A stretch of DNA of 64,000 nucleotides from Hofstenia miamia (lineage: Eukaryota; Xenacoelomorpha; Acoela): positions 764,603-828,602 of the forward strand of contig SCFE01000018.1 in NCBI GenBank assembly GCA_004352715.1, in the 5' to 3' direction. The position numbers and the translations under genes are program-made. Shown here one piece after another: positions 50,612 to 61,825 of the stretch. The notes under the pieces were generated by a model. That model searched no databases and had not been told where the DNA came from. It saw only the letters and a program-made list of their open reading frames with translations. How positions within the stretch are numbered: position 1 is the first letter of the stretch; every line of letters starts with the position of its first letter.

Positions 50612-50646
<35 letters not shown>
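49642..50646. repeat. cluster of six TTACAAATGGCCAATATAT motifs in both orientations
   Basis: The motif occurs inverted at 49642-49661 and 49841-49864, and direct at 49684-49699, 50537-50558, 50567-50590 and 50601-50620. The outermost copies face each other over about 1 kb and each is fused to a TA run (the right one a 32 bp (TA)n at 50615-50646). This could be a TA-inserted element with complex terminal repeats, or several nested short elements. No transposase is present. Confidence 0.55.
50127..50303 (+). pseudogene. small open frame with coding-like composition, unidentified
   Basis: 58 codons from ATG to TAA. Unlike its surroundings the frame is mixed-composition, with few Phe/Tyr/Ile runs. 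The segment VGYSHRKIQKAFNETG and the following ELTAN have the spacing of the first helices of a UBA-like domain (GY/GF loop, then a helix with I..AF..TG). It ends in LLDFYSNELDTPSFS. The resemblance is weak and is my inference. It lies inside the TTACAAATGGCC repeat cluster, so it may be a captured exon fragment or chance. No splice sites were established. Confidence 0.25.
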
Positions 50647-50650
<4 letters not shown>

Positions 50651-53428
50651 CGGTATATTGTTCCAGTTTATTCTTTACTAGCATTTGCCTATTGAATTGT
50701 TTAAAAATTTATTTATTAAAAGCATTAAGAATTTGTTGTGCATAAAATTCTTTTTTGTTAGTTAATGCTACTATTTAGTTATTGTAGAAAGGAGGTTGTT
50801 CTTTAAAGTATCGAACATAATGATGGTAAATTTCAATCTGCTTTGACAATCTGTAATTAATAGGAAAATACGAAACTAAAACAACATTCTTATCAAGTCA
50901 GATTTTATTGACTTTTCGCCATTCGATCAATATTTTGTTTATGAACACTCTGCAAAATCAGCTATTTAATTGTAATCAGACATTTTAATAAAAATGAAAA
51001 ATCCCACTCTAGTTTTATAGTATTGTGATGTTTTAAGCCATAAGGATGTTTCGTACAGACTTGCTGACTAATTCCACATAAATAGCTTCCTGATTTCTAA
51101 AATCACACCTAATTTGTTAATATTGATCCACCTTAGTGATAGCATTTCAACGGAAATGTTTATTTAATAATCATTTGCATTGTAATTAATTGATCACTGC
51201 TTCGCAATTTGTAATTACACAGTCTTAGCATTTTTTTCTGGACTGTAACTATGATTGCTAGTTAGAACTAGCAATCAAGAAAGAATAATTTAGCTATAAT
51301 GTTAGTTTCTAATTAGGTTAATCTTTATTCATACTTGGTTACAACAATGCTCGATCTATCTGATGAGTAATATACACACTTTTTGATGACTTAGTCAAAA
51401 AATATTTTAATAATTTTTACTAAATGTGCTACTACTAAGTGGTAGTGCTTGTTTGTTAATTTTTGGTCAATTCAACTTGAAAATTACAAATTGTATAAGT
51501 TTCTATTAAAAGTAAGTTATGATGAATTTTGTTACCAAAACAAAACTGCGGGTATTCAAAAACCTAACTACATTTTGCTTTTTTCTTTTTTGTTGGGATA
51601 GCAACACCAGACTCGAACTTTGGTGTGAAAAGAATAAGGATGTCAGAACTACATGTAATTATAAGACAACTTTCAATATGCTTCCTTAGTTTTGAATAAA
51701 AACTGGTTTAATCCTTTTTCATGCCCACTTTGAACATCTTATTGATAAAGGTTGAACAAGCAATGAAGACATTTAAGAATTGTTCTAATTTTATTCGTCT
51801 TTAAATACAATATGAAAAAATCTATGAGTTAAAATCGCCATGTTTTCTAATAGTATTAGATCACTGCGCCGCCGCGGCGCGCCACCTATGTTTTTATCAA
51901 TGCGATGTCGGCGAATTTTACTATTGTTGAAACATCGAATTCTTAATTTTATTCCGTTATTTATCTAAGCAGTCCAAAGGGCTACAATTCCAAAAATAAC
52001 TGCAGCACAACTTTATTTGCAATAATATAAAATGATAATTTGAATGTTTGTTTACAGATATTTTTAAATTCATTCTAAATAGATACTCATCAGTTTATAT
52101 CTGATCGCGTTTAATCACCGTTAAATTGCTTGGATTAAGGCATCTAAGATATAAAATAAGATGTTGTTTCAATTTTTTCGATTATGTCAGAGTTTGGTAT
52201 ATCGAATAACTCTCGCTAAGTAGTAATATTTAGTCATTTGTGATATATTACGCTAGGGCCGTGAAGCTTTAAATGAAAAATGATTCATTGCCTTATATTT
52301 CCATAACCCCTTAACCCTCTATAACTATGCGCATGATATCACGTCACTTAAGAAGATTTCTCTAACAAATTTCGATATTCTAGAAACGTCACAAAACATA
52401 GTAAATGAATTTATTCCTTGGGTTTCAAAATATCTATTAAACTCTTTTTGCTCAACGATCAATTGCTAAAAGTTTGCTGAGCTGTGAAAAACTTTATTCA
52501 ATAATGGAATTAGAACACTTAGTTTAGCTTAAGTTCAAATTTTCACAAAAATATAGACATTTTCGAATTAGGTGCTCGATTTTAACCATATTTTGTCCTA
52601 AAAATGAAATTTTGGCAACATTTTTTACCTTTTTGACCTTGCAACCATACTAAATAATTCCGCAGTTCGCGTATTTCATGTCTAAGCAAATTTAACAATA
52701 TGTTTTTGACTTATGAAACATCTTGACTAACTTACTATTTGATGTAATAGTATTTTTTCTAAATATCTCACTTGTTAAATAAATGTAATTGAATAATATA
52801 TTAGTTTTAATCCCTTCATTCATTCTTAGCGATAAAGTTGGTGGGCCAAGATCCTCACAACGGGATCTAGTTTTACCCTCATGAGAAAAGTTGATGAAAA
52901 TTAAGTTGTTTAACTTGTCTGTTTTATTGAAATACCGCTATATTTCAGAATTAAGCTAATTTTGTTACATCTATCTTAGTGTTAAATTCCATTATACACT
53001 TTGTTAGTTGTAAGGAGTTTACTCAGTAGACTCTATTGTGGCAGCAGAAGGTCCGCTTTCGTAATAAGTTAAATAGACATTATCTATACTACTATTTGCT
53101 CTTCGCTTTACAACTAAGATAAGATATTTTTTAATTAGAGCTATTGTAATACGATTTGCATTATAAAACTATTTTCAATTTGATTAACTATTTTCAGACA
53201 ACGGATATTATTATTCACTAGTAAAATTGTCTAAGTTATATAACTTGTAGCTCTGCCAGGATTTTTCTGAAATAGACATTTCTTTAGCTATGAAATCATT
53301 AACACGTTTGCGAAAATGTTTTAGTTTTTCAATGCGTCTTACTTTTTAAGAAATCTATTCCATTTTTGTGACCACGTTTAAAAATGATTTCTCAACAATT
53401 TTGAAACTGATCTTTCATTGTTTTTTGG
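50647..53428. other. intergenic, no gene recognised
   Basis: AT-rich. It contains a perfect 12 bp-arm palindrome at 51252-51277 (TGATTGCTAGTT, two bases, AACTAGCAATCA) and an isolated GC-rich CGCCGCCGCGGCGCGCC at about 51870. No coding or RNA signal. Confidence 0.45.
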
Positions 53429-53870
53429 TTAATTCCAAACAACTTATTTTGCCTTTAAAGTCACAAACCGTTTTGTCCACAGTCTCCTACAATTTAATCC
53501 AAACCTAATCGAAAATTTGGGAATTCTGGGATTTAGGCACAGCTATGGGTAAATGTACTTCTCTGTTATGTTGAAGATTTAACAAAAAAATTATTCGTGT
53601 GTTTGACGTACATTAAAAAATGAATTCTTTCAGTGGAAAATTCAATTTTTTACAAAAACATTCAAATTTTTACATACCTATTGTTCAGATAATATTGCGC
53701 CGTCAGAAGTCGTTGTGAACTAAGAATGAAAATAATAGAGGAGACGGTTCCCTATCAAGTAGTACTTTCAGATTAGAGATATTTTATTATTTAATGAGTC
53801 ATAAGTGTCTAAAAACTTTTTATAGAACCTATCACAAATTTCAAATAATGCTTGAGTTGTTTAAGGCCAA
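53429..53870 (+). mobile_element. TTAA-MITE family member, copy E
   Basis: It begins TTAATTCCAAACAAC (53429) and ends GTTGTTTAAGGCCAA (53870), recognisable forms of the copy A/B termini. The inner landmark TTTAAAGTCACAAACCG matches copy A's TTTAAAGGACAAACCG. It is about 442 bp. The right-hand TTAA has decayed to CCAA. Orientation is as in copy A. Confidence 0.6.
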
Positions 53871-56800
53871 ATCAGGTATTTTTATCTAGTTAAGAGGTAG
53901 AGGCTTTCTGACCTTTAAAGAATTTATTTGCAGTATTCATTTGAATAATCTGGCTAGGAATTTGAATTGTTTTAAACCTGAATTTCGTTTGCAGACATTT
54001 AGAGTCTCAAGTATTTAATTACCTCTTAGAAAAGGAAGATCGCACACTTCTCAAATTTCAGTAATAAATTATAAAAGAATAAAAGTGGTAAAGCATAGCA
54101 TGTTCTGTTAAATTATTTACAACATGACTTATATTTCTACTAAAAGTTTTTTAATTTTGGAGTTATTAATTAGGTTCATGAAATATTAGCGTATTTAAAA
54201 TTATTATTCATTATAATCGTGGGATAAACTATTTTCATTTCAAAGCTTCATGCAAATCGAAGCAAAGATGTTTAAATATAGAATTTCATTGGATTATCAA
54301 CACATGAAATATTACCTGATTTAATGTATATGAAATGTTAACCAAATAAAACGTGTTTTGGGCTAAAATCAACCCATTTAGTGCTAAATATGGCAAATTC
54401 GGAAATTTAAGTTTTGTTAACAGTGAATACTTTGTTTAAAACTTTATCTTACTTATGAAAGAATGAATGTGCAAAATTCCGTTTTCTTGGCATTAATTAG
54501 CAATTTTTAAATAGCGAAGCAGTGACGGCCAATTTAATTCAATTTGCTTTATGAGTTTATCAGTTTATGCGTCTCTATTAAGTACCAAAGTATCATCTGG
54601 ATGTTGTAATAGATTGCAATTGGTATAATTTTCATAACTTTTATACAACAACTAAATAGTAGAGGTCATAGAATGATTCCCTAGTTTCACTTATTCCCAT
54701 GAATTTAATCTCAGTCCAATAAAATTTCCTGGTGACATTGCCCCTTGTAATCCTCGGTATAACTTCTATTTGGGCCTAAGTTACCAAAAATTATATGTAA
54801 TATTGTGAAATCAGTGGCTCCAATTTCTTAATTTATCATGCTACCCCATGTTAATCCCATTTCCATGAGAGTTTATACAATATATGAATATTGAAGGATA
54901 GACAATGCTATCTAAGTGGGTCTACTCGCTCTTCTTACAGTTTTCGGATGCATTTGACTCTATTGAAGAATGCTCTTGGTGTTTATCAAATTATTGAGGA
55001 TTGCAAAATATCAAGTTTATGGACAACAAATAATTTTGAAAAATAAATTGCGCACGCTTGTAAAATGTATGGGGCCATATTTTATTAGGCTGTTGCTTAT
55101 GTGACGCGTTTGTGCAAAAACTTGAAATTACGCGAGCATTTCATTAAATAACCTTCAAATAACAGCGGAATTAATAATAATTTAGCTATTTTCCGCATTT
55201 AATAGTCTATCACAAAGCATTTCAAATAACTACAGATTCCTAATGATATAACCGTGAAAATAGGAATTTCGATGCACAGTCTGTGTTTTGTTAATACTAT
55301 CTAAACAGAGCTGGATTGGGCAAAACAAGTACAACAGCGATCGGCCTTTTCTGTCAGTCTGTTTCTGCTTGACAACCTGCTTTATCTTTCTATTCAATTT
55401 TTCAGCGTTTCTATAAAGTTTTATGTATTTCCCAATATGCGTTTTTAGCACTCGCCAATCACTAATTCATGTTTCATTTAAAAAATGACTTAGTCTTTCT
55501 ATAACGGGTAGCCCCTCCCAATCAAGAGTCTTTCATGCTTTTTTGATATTTTTCGTTGTAAATCAATTTTTTAGAGTCAAACGCTTTAACTTATTCTAAA
55601 ATTCTAATAAAATGGGCACTTTAACCATATTTTACAGTCCTAAACTTGAATCATCCCAGCAACTTAGAGTAAACAAAACTGAATGCAAAGGCCAGATGTT
55701 TAATAAAAACTCAAATATATGCACTCATGCAAAAAAACTCTAAATTATATCTAGATTTATGTTTAGATTTCTGCAAATTGAAATTTTGCACTAATTTCAA
55801 AAAGCTTTATCTAATATATTTATATGTTTTTTTTCATTCTCACAATGAATGCAGCACGTTTATTTTTTTAGCAGTTTGTATTTGTTCTAGAAAATGGGGC
55901 CTTTTTTCATCACTGATGGCTGTAATCGTAATGGACCTTGTTAACCCTTTCTTGCATAGGACTTTTTATTTCAAGCCAGAATCATTAAATTGAAAATATA
56001 CATGCATTTTAGGATTATACGACGCAAACTATCCAACTGCCCTCTGATGGGCACACACTATACTAGAAATGGTAACGTTTGGGTCCAGAATGATATAACC
56101 AGTACAGATAAAAGTGTTTGGGAGATTCATAGGCCTAAACATTGGCGACATATGTAACTGGAATGCAATAAAGGGTTAAGGATTTGATTCAACTTTATAA
56201 GAGGTGTTCGAGTTGTTTTTTAAATTAGACAGTGATCCAACAATGCCGACATTTAGATGTTTTAAATTTCTATAAATATTTTCACATATTAATTTTTTTT
56301 GTCACATAGTAATTCGATTATAAGCTTCATTTGAAATAAATTTAAACGGAACTTCAATTTAGTGTTATCTTAGTTTATTTAAAGTATGAAATTCTCATTA
56401 GAAACAAGAGCCAATTTGGCCATTGATTGAGATAATATTGAAGTTCTCGGATGTGCAATTTTCACTTTTTTATACATTATTGACGTTAATTTTGAAAACA
56501 AAACTTTAGAAAAACATTTTTTAACATAATTGCTAGCATCTGAAATTTTATATTTTTTATTGTTTAATCAATATATTTTTTCATAAATTAATGGAGATTG
56601 GCATGGCAATTATCCACAAATGCCAATATAATTAGAGGCAAACACAATGGAAATTTTGGTGACCGATGTGATTTTCGACTAGCAATTTTTTAGTTTTCCT
56701 TAAGATTTATCCATAATATTTAAAGGTAAGTTATGCAGTGATTATTTTGCACTTTTTAAGTTCTTTTTTAGCCAGGGTTTATATATAAATATATTTGCGT

Positions 56801-57378
56801 TGAAAATGATTTATGGAATCGTTCTTTGTGAGCATATTTTATTTTTGCAAATTATCAAGCCTTAAAAATTATTAATAAATTCATAATACCACTTATAAGA
56901 GAAACTCCTAGAAGAAATTTCTCAAAATATATATCTATTCTAAGAAAAGAGGATTTCTCAATACATATCTAAAAAATGAAAACCTGGAAATTTTGCAACT
57001 AGAATTAATTTTAAAAGTTATTATGATTTTTCTTTTTTGATAAATTTCAATTTCTTATTACACCTTGATTAAATATGGATATCGATTTTAACAAAAAATA
57101 GAATTTTATTACTTTTTACTCTAATATACTTTTCAATCATAGCCAATCACGAAATTTATTACATAGTTGTATTGAGTCATTTGTTTTGTGTATAGTTACA
57201 AGCAAATATAGGCTAGTTAATGTTAATAGTAGTTTTTCATACTAATTTCCATAGAAAAATGAATTGATGCTTGATGAATTATTTCTTCAAAATATAAATT
57301 TATTTTGAAAATGAATGCACATAAAAGAAACAACTTTATTTATTGATTTGTGAAGGATGTTTAGAAATTTGCGATTTA
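53871..57378. other. intergenic, no gene recognised
   Basis: About 3.5 kb of AT-rich DNA with no supported gene. The frames at 55230-55451 (-) and 55727-55993 (+) have no family features. Confidence 0.45.
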
Positions 57379-57386
57379 TAAAAATA

Positions 57387-57668
57387 TAGGGCTGTGGAAT
57401 TTAAAGATTAGTTAAACGATTAATCATTAATTTATTTTAACAATAAATTTTGGTTTAACTATTTTCCAGATTCTGTTCCCTATTTAGTATTCTTGGCTAC
57501 ATTGTTAACTAGAAGCGTTCTTCTCTTGAACGAAATATTGTTAATGTACTTGTGTGTTTGCATAGATGGTTTTCTGACGATATATAAAGACGTTTTGATT
57601 AAATTTAATGTTAACAATCTTTAATTTTTTTAAATTTAACTTTATAATCAATTAATTGTTATCACCCC
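57387..57668. mobile_element. short hAT-like MITE with 8 bp TAAAAATA duplication
   Basis: The left end is TAGGGCTGTGGAATTT; the right end on the other strand begins GGGGTGATAACAATTAATTG. It is flanked by TAAAAATA on both sides (57379-57386 and 57669-57676), a perfect 8 bp repeat, though such a word is not rare in this AT-rich DNA. Sub-terminal sequence carries GATTAGTTAAACGATTAATC. No coding capacity. Confidence 0.5.
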
Positions 57669-58012
57669 TAAAAATATGATAAAATACTATTCAAAATAGT
57701 ATATTTACACTTGTAGCCAAAACATATTGCTCCTTATTTTTCTTAGTTTATAGTCATTGTGAAAATATCTTTTAAATGAAAAGATTACAACATATTTAAA
57801 ATAAAATAAATGCAAAAAAAATCAAGATTGCCTTCAAAATACTAATTATTTTGCTTAGTTTTAAAAGCATTTTTTGGAACAGGAGAAATTAAAATTCCAA
57901 ACATATATTATTTTATACTATTTTATACCAATTTCTGTAATACACCATATCCTACTAAATATTTAGTAATGCATGAATACACTAATTGCAAAATATCAAA
58001 ATATTACAAGAA

Positions 58013-58972
58013 TCAATTTTTCCAAACACACTTTAGAAATGATTTTCTGAAGTTCCTATTGGTGCATAAGTATATGAAAAAGTTTATTGCTGAATTCATG
58101 CATCTCAAAGCTTGCGAAATTGAGCCTATGAAAAAGTTGAAAGAGCTCTCAAGGAAAACTGCATTCTGCTCAGGAGTGTTTAGATGTATACGCAAAAGAA
58201 AACAATAATAAGGTAAATGTAAACCAACCGTAATTGCGCAACATGAAACAAGAGTGACGGTTACCCTCAAATCTTCTTTGTAAATCATCTTCTTGAACTT
58301 TTTTCGATTGGTATTCATTCTGATGAATAGACGAATTATAATTGCAATATTTGCAATAGTGAGTGTAGATAAAGGCAATGTGTAGCCAAAAAACAAAAGA
58401 ATCAAACGTTGGAAATTTTCATTGGATGGATAACATGTAAGACCAGTGTAGGGTTCGTCATTCCAAATTACAGTATTTTTTCGGTAATTGTAGATATCAA
58501 ATTGTAAGCTTCCGTGAATTAACGAAAATCCTATTACGAGAAAACAAAGAATCTTTGCAAATGTTGTGTTATGCAAACTTCTTGCTACACTTATCGTGTA
58601 CACGTTGGTTACTCGATCAAAGCAGATCAGAACTACCATATATGTTGTGTAAAAAAGACTAAATCGAAATATGAAACTCCAAGATGAGCATGCGTAACGA
58701 AATATATTAAGCAGAAATTCTTCTGGATAAAAAACGAAAGGAACTTTTAAGAACAAATATGTCATACAATTTAATAAGTCGGCAATTGTAAGGTGTAAAA
58801 CGTAAATTTTTGAAGACGCATTTTTGACGAAAGAGCGTACCTTTATTATGTATAAAACAATGAGATTGCTTGGAATTCCAATTGTAGCAACCAGGATACC
58901 AAGTGCTAATGTAAAATAATCTTTGTAATACCCACCAGGTTTTCCATACATCACGTTAGAGGAAAGATTCAT
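58013..58972 (-). CDS. class A (rhodopsin-family) G protein-coupled receptor, intronless
   Basis: A seven-helix plasma-membrane receptor of 319 residues in a single uninterrupted frame. Seen in the sequence: TM1 about 19-43 with the conserved N36 (PSNLIVLYII); TM2 with D65 in LHLTIADLL; C95 before TM3 and C180 in the second extracellular loop (TGLTC), the usual disulfide pair; D119-R120-V121 at the end of TM3 in place of DRY; P200 in TM5 (GYTLPLSTL); P254 in TM6 (GLHLPYY, lacking the C/W of CWxP); and N297-FFI-Y301 in TM7, an NPxxY variant without the proline. Helix 8 (NRNFRKSFLKC) has a cysteine suited to lipidation. N2 is a possible glycosylation site. TM4 has no recognisable W4.50. Length and layout fit peptide/amine-type receptors, but I cannot name a ligand. 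The start is the first ATG of the frame, and its first 51 codons recur in the copy at 61672-61825, supporting this start. Confidence 0.9.
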   Translation of the reverse strand: MNLSSNVMYGKPGGYYKDYFTLALGILVATIGIPSNLIVLYIIKVRSFVKNASSKIYVLHLTIADLLNCMTYLFLKVPFVFYPEEFLLNIFRYACSSWSFIFRFSLFYTTYMVVLICFDRVTNVYTISVARSLHNTTFAKILCFLVIGFSLIHGSLQFDIYNYRKNTVIWNDEPYTGLTCYPSNENFQRLILLFFGYTLPLSTLTIANIAIIIRLFIRMNTNRKKFKKMIYKEDLRVTVTLVSCCAITVGLHLPYYCFLLRIHLNTPEQNAVFLESSFNFFIGSISQALRCMNSAINFFIYLCTNRNFRKSFLKCVWKN

Positions 58973-59300
58973 TTAAATTATAAGCAAACGTTCCATTCAA
59001 TAGAATTTGAAACATTAAGTGGATCAGTCCTTTGTTTTTATTAAATTTTAAATTCCATAAAACAATAATTCGCATCTCTCTTTTTTATTATTTCGCCAAA
59101 CATTTATTGGAGAAAAATAGAGGGAACATTAAATAAAGCTAAATACTTCCTTTGAGTTTTTGAATATTTTTGTTTACAAAGTGGTCTTCAAACAAATTTT
59201 ATCAATAAAATTCTATTGGTCAATGCTTTTGGTCATGATTTTATACAATCTGTTAATATTTTGTTGCCGCCATTTTAGTTATTTTTGTCTAAAGTTGTTT
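58819..59300. repeat. segmental duplication, unit 1 (GPCR 5' end plus upstream)
   Basis: Matches 61672-62135 over about 470 bp in the same orientation: the first ~51 codons of the receptor and ~330 bp upstream, with scattered substitutions and small indels. Homology stops on one side inside codon 52 and on the other near the TA-rich tract at 59319. Confidence 0.9.
59213..59276 (-). promoter_or_regulatory. candidate promoter block of the GPCR gene
   Basis: On the minus strand, in order towards the gene: AAAATGGCGGC (59276-59266, YY1-like), TATAAAA (59245-59239) and CCAAT within TTGACCAATAG (59219-59215). All three also occur in the same order in the second copy (62115-62105, 62084-62078, 62065-62061). 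The TATA-like box lies about 270 bp upstream of the ATG. The function is inferred from motif identity and conservation between duplicates only. Confidence 0.4.
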
Positions 59301-59318
59301 GTTGAATTTTCAGTAAAT

Positions 59319-59320
59319 AA

Positions 59321-59352
<32 letters not shown>

Positions 59353-59359
59353 ATATATA
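59319..59359. repeat. (TA)n microsatellite
   Basis: TA repeat with one TTTATA interruption, marking the outer edge of the duplicated GPCR upstream block. Confidence 0.9.
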
Positions 59360-60059
59360 ATTCACGGGAAAAAATTATATATACACGTGGTAGTGTCAAA
59401 AGTCCGTAGGAACATATATTTAACTAAAGGCAAACACGTAATAAAAAAATATATAGTAATACTAACAGAAATGGGTAATAAGACAGTGTTGCTTTTTCAT
59501 TTAATCCCGTTCATTGTCAACATAAAGCTCAGCAAACGTAGACCGCAGACTGGTATCATTCAATTGATTTCTTACGTAAAAATTGGTTAAGTCATCTAGG
59601 ATTTGAGCGATACTATCAAATCGCTTGGAACCCAGAAGTGTCTAAAGCATCTTGAGCAATATTTCAGGAGTGAGTGAGAGCATTGTCGTATAACCGAAAA
59701 ATCTATTTAAAAGATATTACAAAGTCTTTAATTATACGCTCGAGTCTAGTACCTTGAGAGCTGATTGTAGACATCATGAAGGTAGCAAGGCAAACATTGA
59801 TCTTGTACATAGAAATATTCGTCATCACAACCTTCTTAGCAGACTTTGACATTGTTTTTTATTGTCTCCTTGATCTCTTTCCAAGATTGGTATAGGTAAA
59901 GGTATTGGATGATCATAATATTGACTAGTAATTGTTGTCGGCTTCTTCTTTTAATCATACCGCCTTCTAATTTGAAAAAGAAGGACTGCTGCTCTGCCGT
60001 CTTTGACAGATTCTTCCCTGTTGACGTTTGCGGTTCTTGATGATAAGAGTGTCGCCTGG

Positions 60060-60770
60060 ATTCAGATCAGGTTGCCGTTTTGTTCCTCTATCATAGTATA
60101 GCTTTTGTTGTTGTTGAATGATTCTATTTTTTCTATCAATATTATTGTGTAGTTTGTTTTTGGCGTTAGCTGTTCTTCTACCATGGGCATTTTTGTTCCT
60201 AGTTTTAGGCTTTGTAGAAGCTGTGCAGATGATACATTCAAAAATGGTTTTGGTGAATTATTGTGGACAAGCAGACCATAATGTACATCTTTACATCTTT
60301 TGCTAAGCCATTCGAGCGTGGATGTAGTGGATTTCTTCATCTGATATGAGTTAACGGATTGTTATCCGCGATTACCTCATTTGGGATCCCAAACAGAGAA
60401 AAAACGTCTTTTAAGTGGTTTACTACTTCATTTGATTTCTTGTTTCGTAATTTCCTACATACAATGAACCAGGAATAATAATGGATAATTGTTAGGAATG
60501 ATATTCGATTATGTTCTGCCATGTCGCATCCTATTTGAAGCAGGGTATGTTAGGTCTTTCGTGCGGCAGCATAGGCTGTCTTCCTTGGTTTTCACTATCG
60601 GTATTACATATTGTACAATGTTTTGTGAACTTATCGATATCTTCATTCATTTTAGGCAAAAATAAACATTCCTTTGCGAGTAATCTATTTTTGCCTATTT
60701 CTTCGTGAGCTGAGTGTATTAGGTGAATAATACTTTGTTTCATCAAGAACGGTTGATTACGTTAAGTAGG
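60060..60770 (-). pseudogene. Ty3/gypsy integrase, fragmented
   Basis: Three blocks in order. The first (about 60746-60531) is an H2C2 zinc finger with HSAHEEIGKNRLLAKE and HCTIC. The second (60522-60337) is the core with HYYSWFIVCRKL, then FGIPNEVIADN; the usual Asp of the DYYS motif is His here, and DNGP is DNNP. The third (60340-60062) is C-terminal with SSAQLLQSLKLGTKMP. The frame then shifts, and YDRGTKRQPDLNPGDT continues in another frame below 60090. Stops and frameshifts make it non-functional. Confidence 0.75.
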
Positions 60771-61119
60771 ATTCCGTCTGCTTCTGACAGCTCATATCGT
60801 AATTTCCCGAAGATATTTAAGTCATTATCCATCTCTGGTAGCCTATCTGGCCAACCAAATCTGATGAATTTATTACTCTTGAGAGTTAAAAATCCTGCAT
60901 AGTTGCTTCTTTAGGTTTATATTTCATCTTGGCATCAATTGGATTTATACTGCGCTGTAATACTTGATAGATTGCAAATGATACATCATTTTCTAGGTAT
61001 TCTGCATGTGAACTGCTGTAATTATGCTTTATTAGTGACAGGGCATCTGCAACGACCATGCGTTTTTTTATTTGTGAATAGTTTTGTTCCGTTTGGGTTA
61101 AAGCGCTTCCCGCAAATGC

Positions 61120-61305
61120 TCAAGGTTTTCCTTCTTGAAGGAGTATTGCCCCAAGAGAATATCTCGAGGAATCGACCTGTAAAGTTGATTTAGAGTTACG
61201 ATCAAAATGTTTTAAGATTGGCTTTGAAACTAAATACTTTTTAATTGCTTCAAACGCGTCTGTATGTGAGGGCTCCCACTTCCACAGTATGTCAGCTTTC
61301 ATCAA
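61120..61305 (-). pseudogene. Ty3/gypsy RNase H-like fragment
   Basis: WKWEPSHTDAFEAIKKYL, then SKPILKHFD, then LQVDSSRYSLGAILLQEGKP: the standard Ty3/gypsy stretch between reverse transcriptase and RNase H, with the first catalytic Asp in QVDSS retained. The rest of RNase H (61120 down to about 60900) is broken by stops. GWPDRLPEMDNDL, typical of the linker before integrase, is still visible near 60850. Confidence 0.8.
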
Positions 61306-61415
61306 TTGTCAGTGCAGTGATTTTTGGCTGTTGTGGAATAAATTAACAAAAGAATTGGCCATTCCTAAGAAACGTTGCAGCGCTTTTTTATTATCAGGTA
61401 TCGGATAGTTCTTGA

Positions 61416-61672
61416 TTACTCTCGCTTTTCTGGATCAGAATGGAATCCATTAGAATCAACAATGAATCCCATATACTTTATTGATTTCTTCGTGTATTGC
61501 ACTTTACTTAGATTGAATCTGATGTTGTTTTCCCTTGCTTTTTGGAAAACATTTCGCAATACCCCGTCATGATCAGTTTTTTCATCTGTAGCTATACATA
61601 TGTCATCAGGAATTGCCATAATATCGACAAATATCTTATCTATCGTTTGCTGTGATTTATCAGATGCAGAAC
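61416..61672 (-). pseudogene. Ty3/gypsy reverse transcriptase, C-terminal half
   Basis: The frame carries ASDKSQQTIDKIF, then the catalytic DD in AIPDDICIAT (position of the YxDD box), then YMGFIVDSNGFHSDPEK, the thumb-proximal motif of Ty3/gypsy enzymes. The first aspartate-bearing half is absent because the element begins at the 61672 junction. After DPEKR the sequence shifts frame and continues as VIKNYPIP...LQRFLGMANSF, the start of the connection to RNase H, before a stop. Confidence 0.8.
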
Positions 61673-61825
61673 ATTTTTGACGAAAGGGCGTACCCTGATT
61701 ATGTATAAAACAATGAGATTGCTTGGAACTCCAATAGTAGCAACCAGTATACTAAGTGCTAATGTAAAATAATCTTTGTAATACCCATCAGGTTTTCCAT
61801 ACGTCACATTATCGGAAAGATTCAT
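61672..61825 (-). pseudogene. second GPCR copy, truncated after TM1
   Basis: From the ATG at 61825 the first 51 codons match the intact receptor at 44 of 51 positions, through the whole of TM1 (VATIGVPSNLIVLYII) and into the first intracellular loop (PFVKN). The sequence then passes into the Ty3/gypsy remnant, and the frame ends ten codons later at a stop. No remnant of TM2-TM7 of this copy is found beyond the retroelement. The copy cannot make a receptor. Confidence 0.9.

Larger units (their letters stand above)
59850..61672 (-). mobile_element. decayed Ty3/gypsy LTR-retrotransposon pol region
   Basis: Read on the minus strand, the order is reverse transcriptase end, RNase H, linker, integrase zinc finger, integrase core, integrase C-terminus, which is the Ty3/gypsy order. 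It is broken by several stops and at least three frame changes (near 61420, 61310 and 60080). There is no gag, protease or first half of the reverse transcriptase: the element stops abruptly at about 61672 against GPCR sequence. I found no LTR, primer-binding site or polypurine tract on the other side, so the far boundary is approximate. Confidence 0.8.

Noticed and set aside
59600-59850. Possible LTR of the gypsy remnant
   Set aside because: No TG...CA-bounded direct repeat pair could be found on either side of the pol region.
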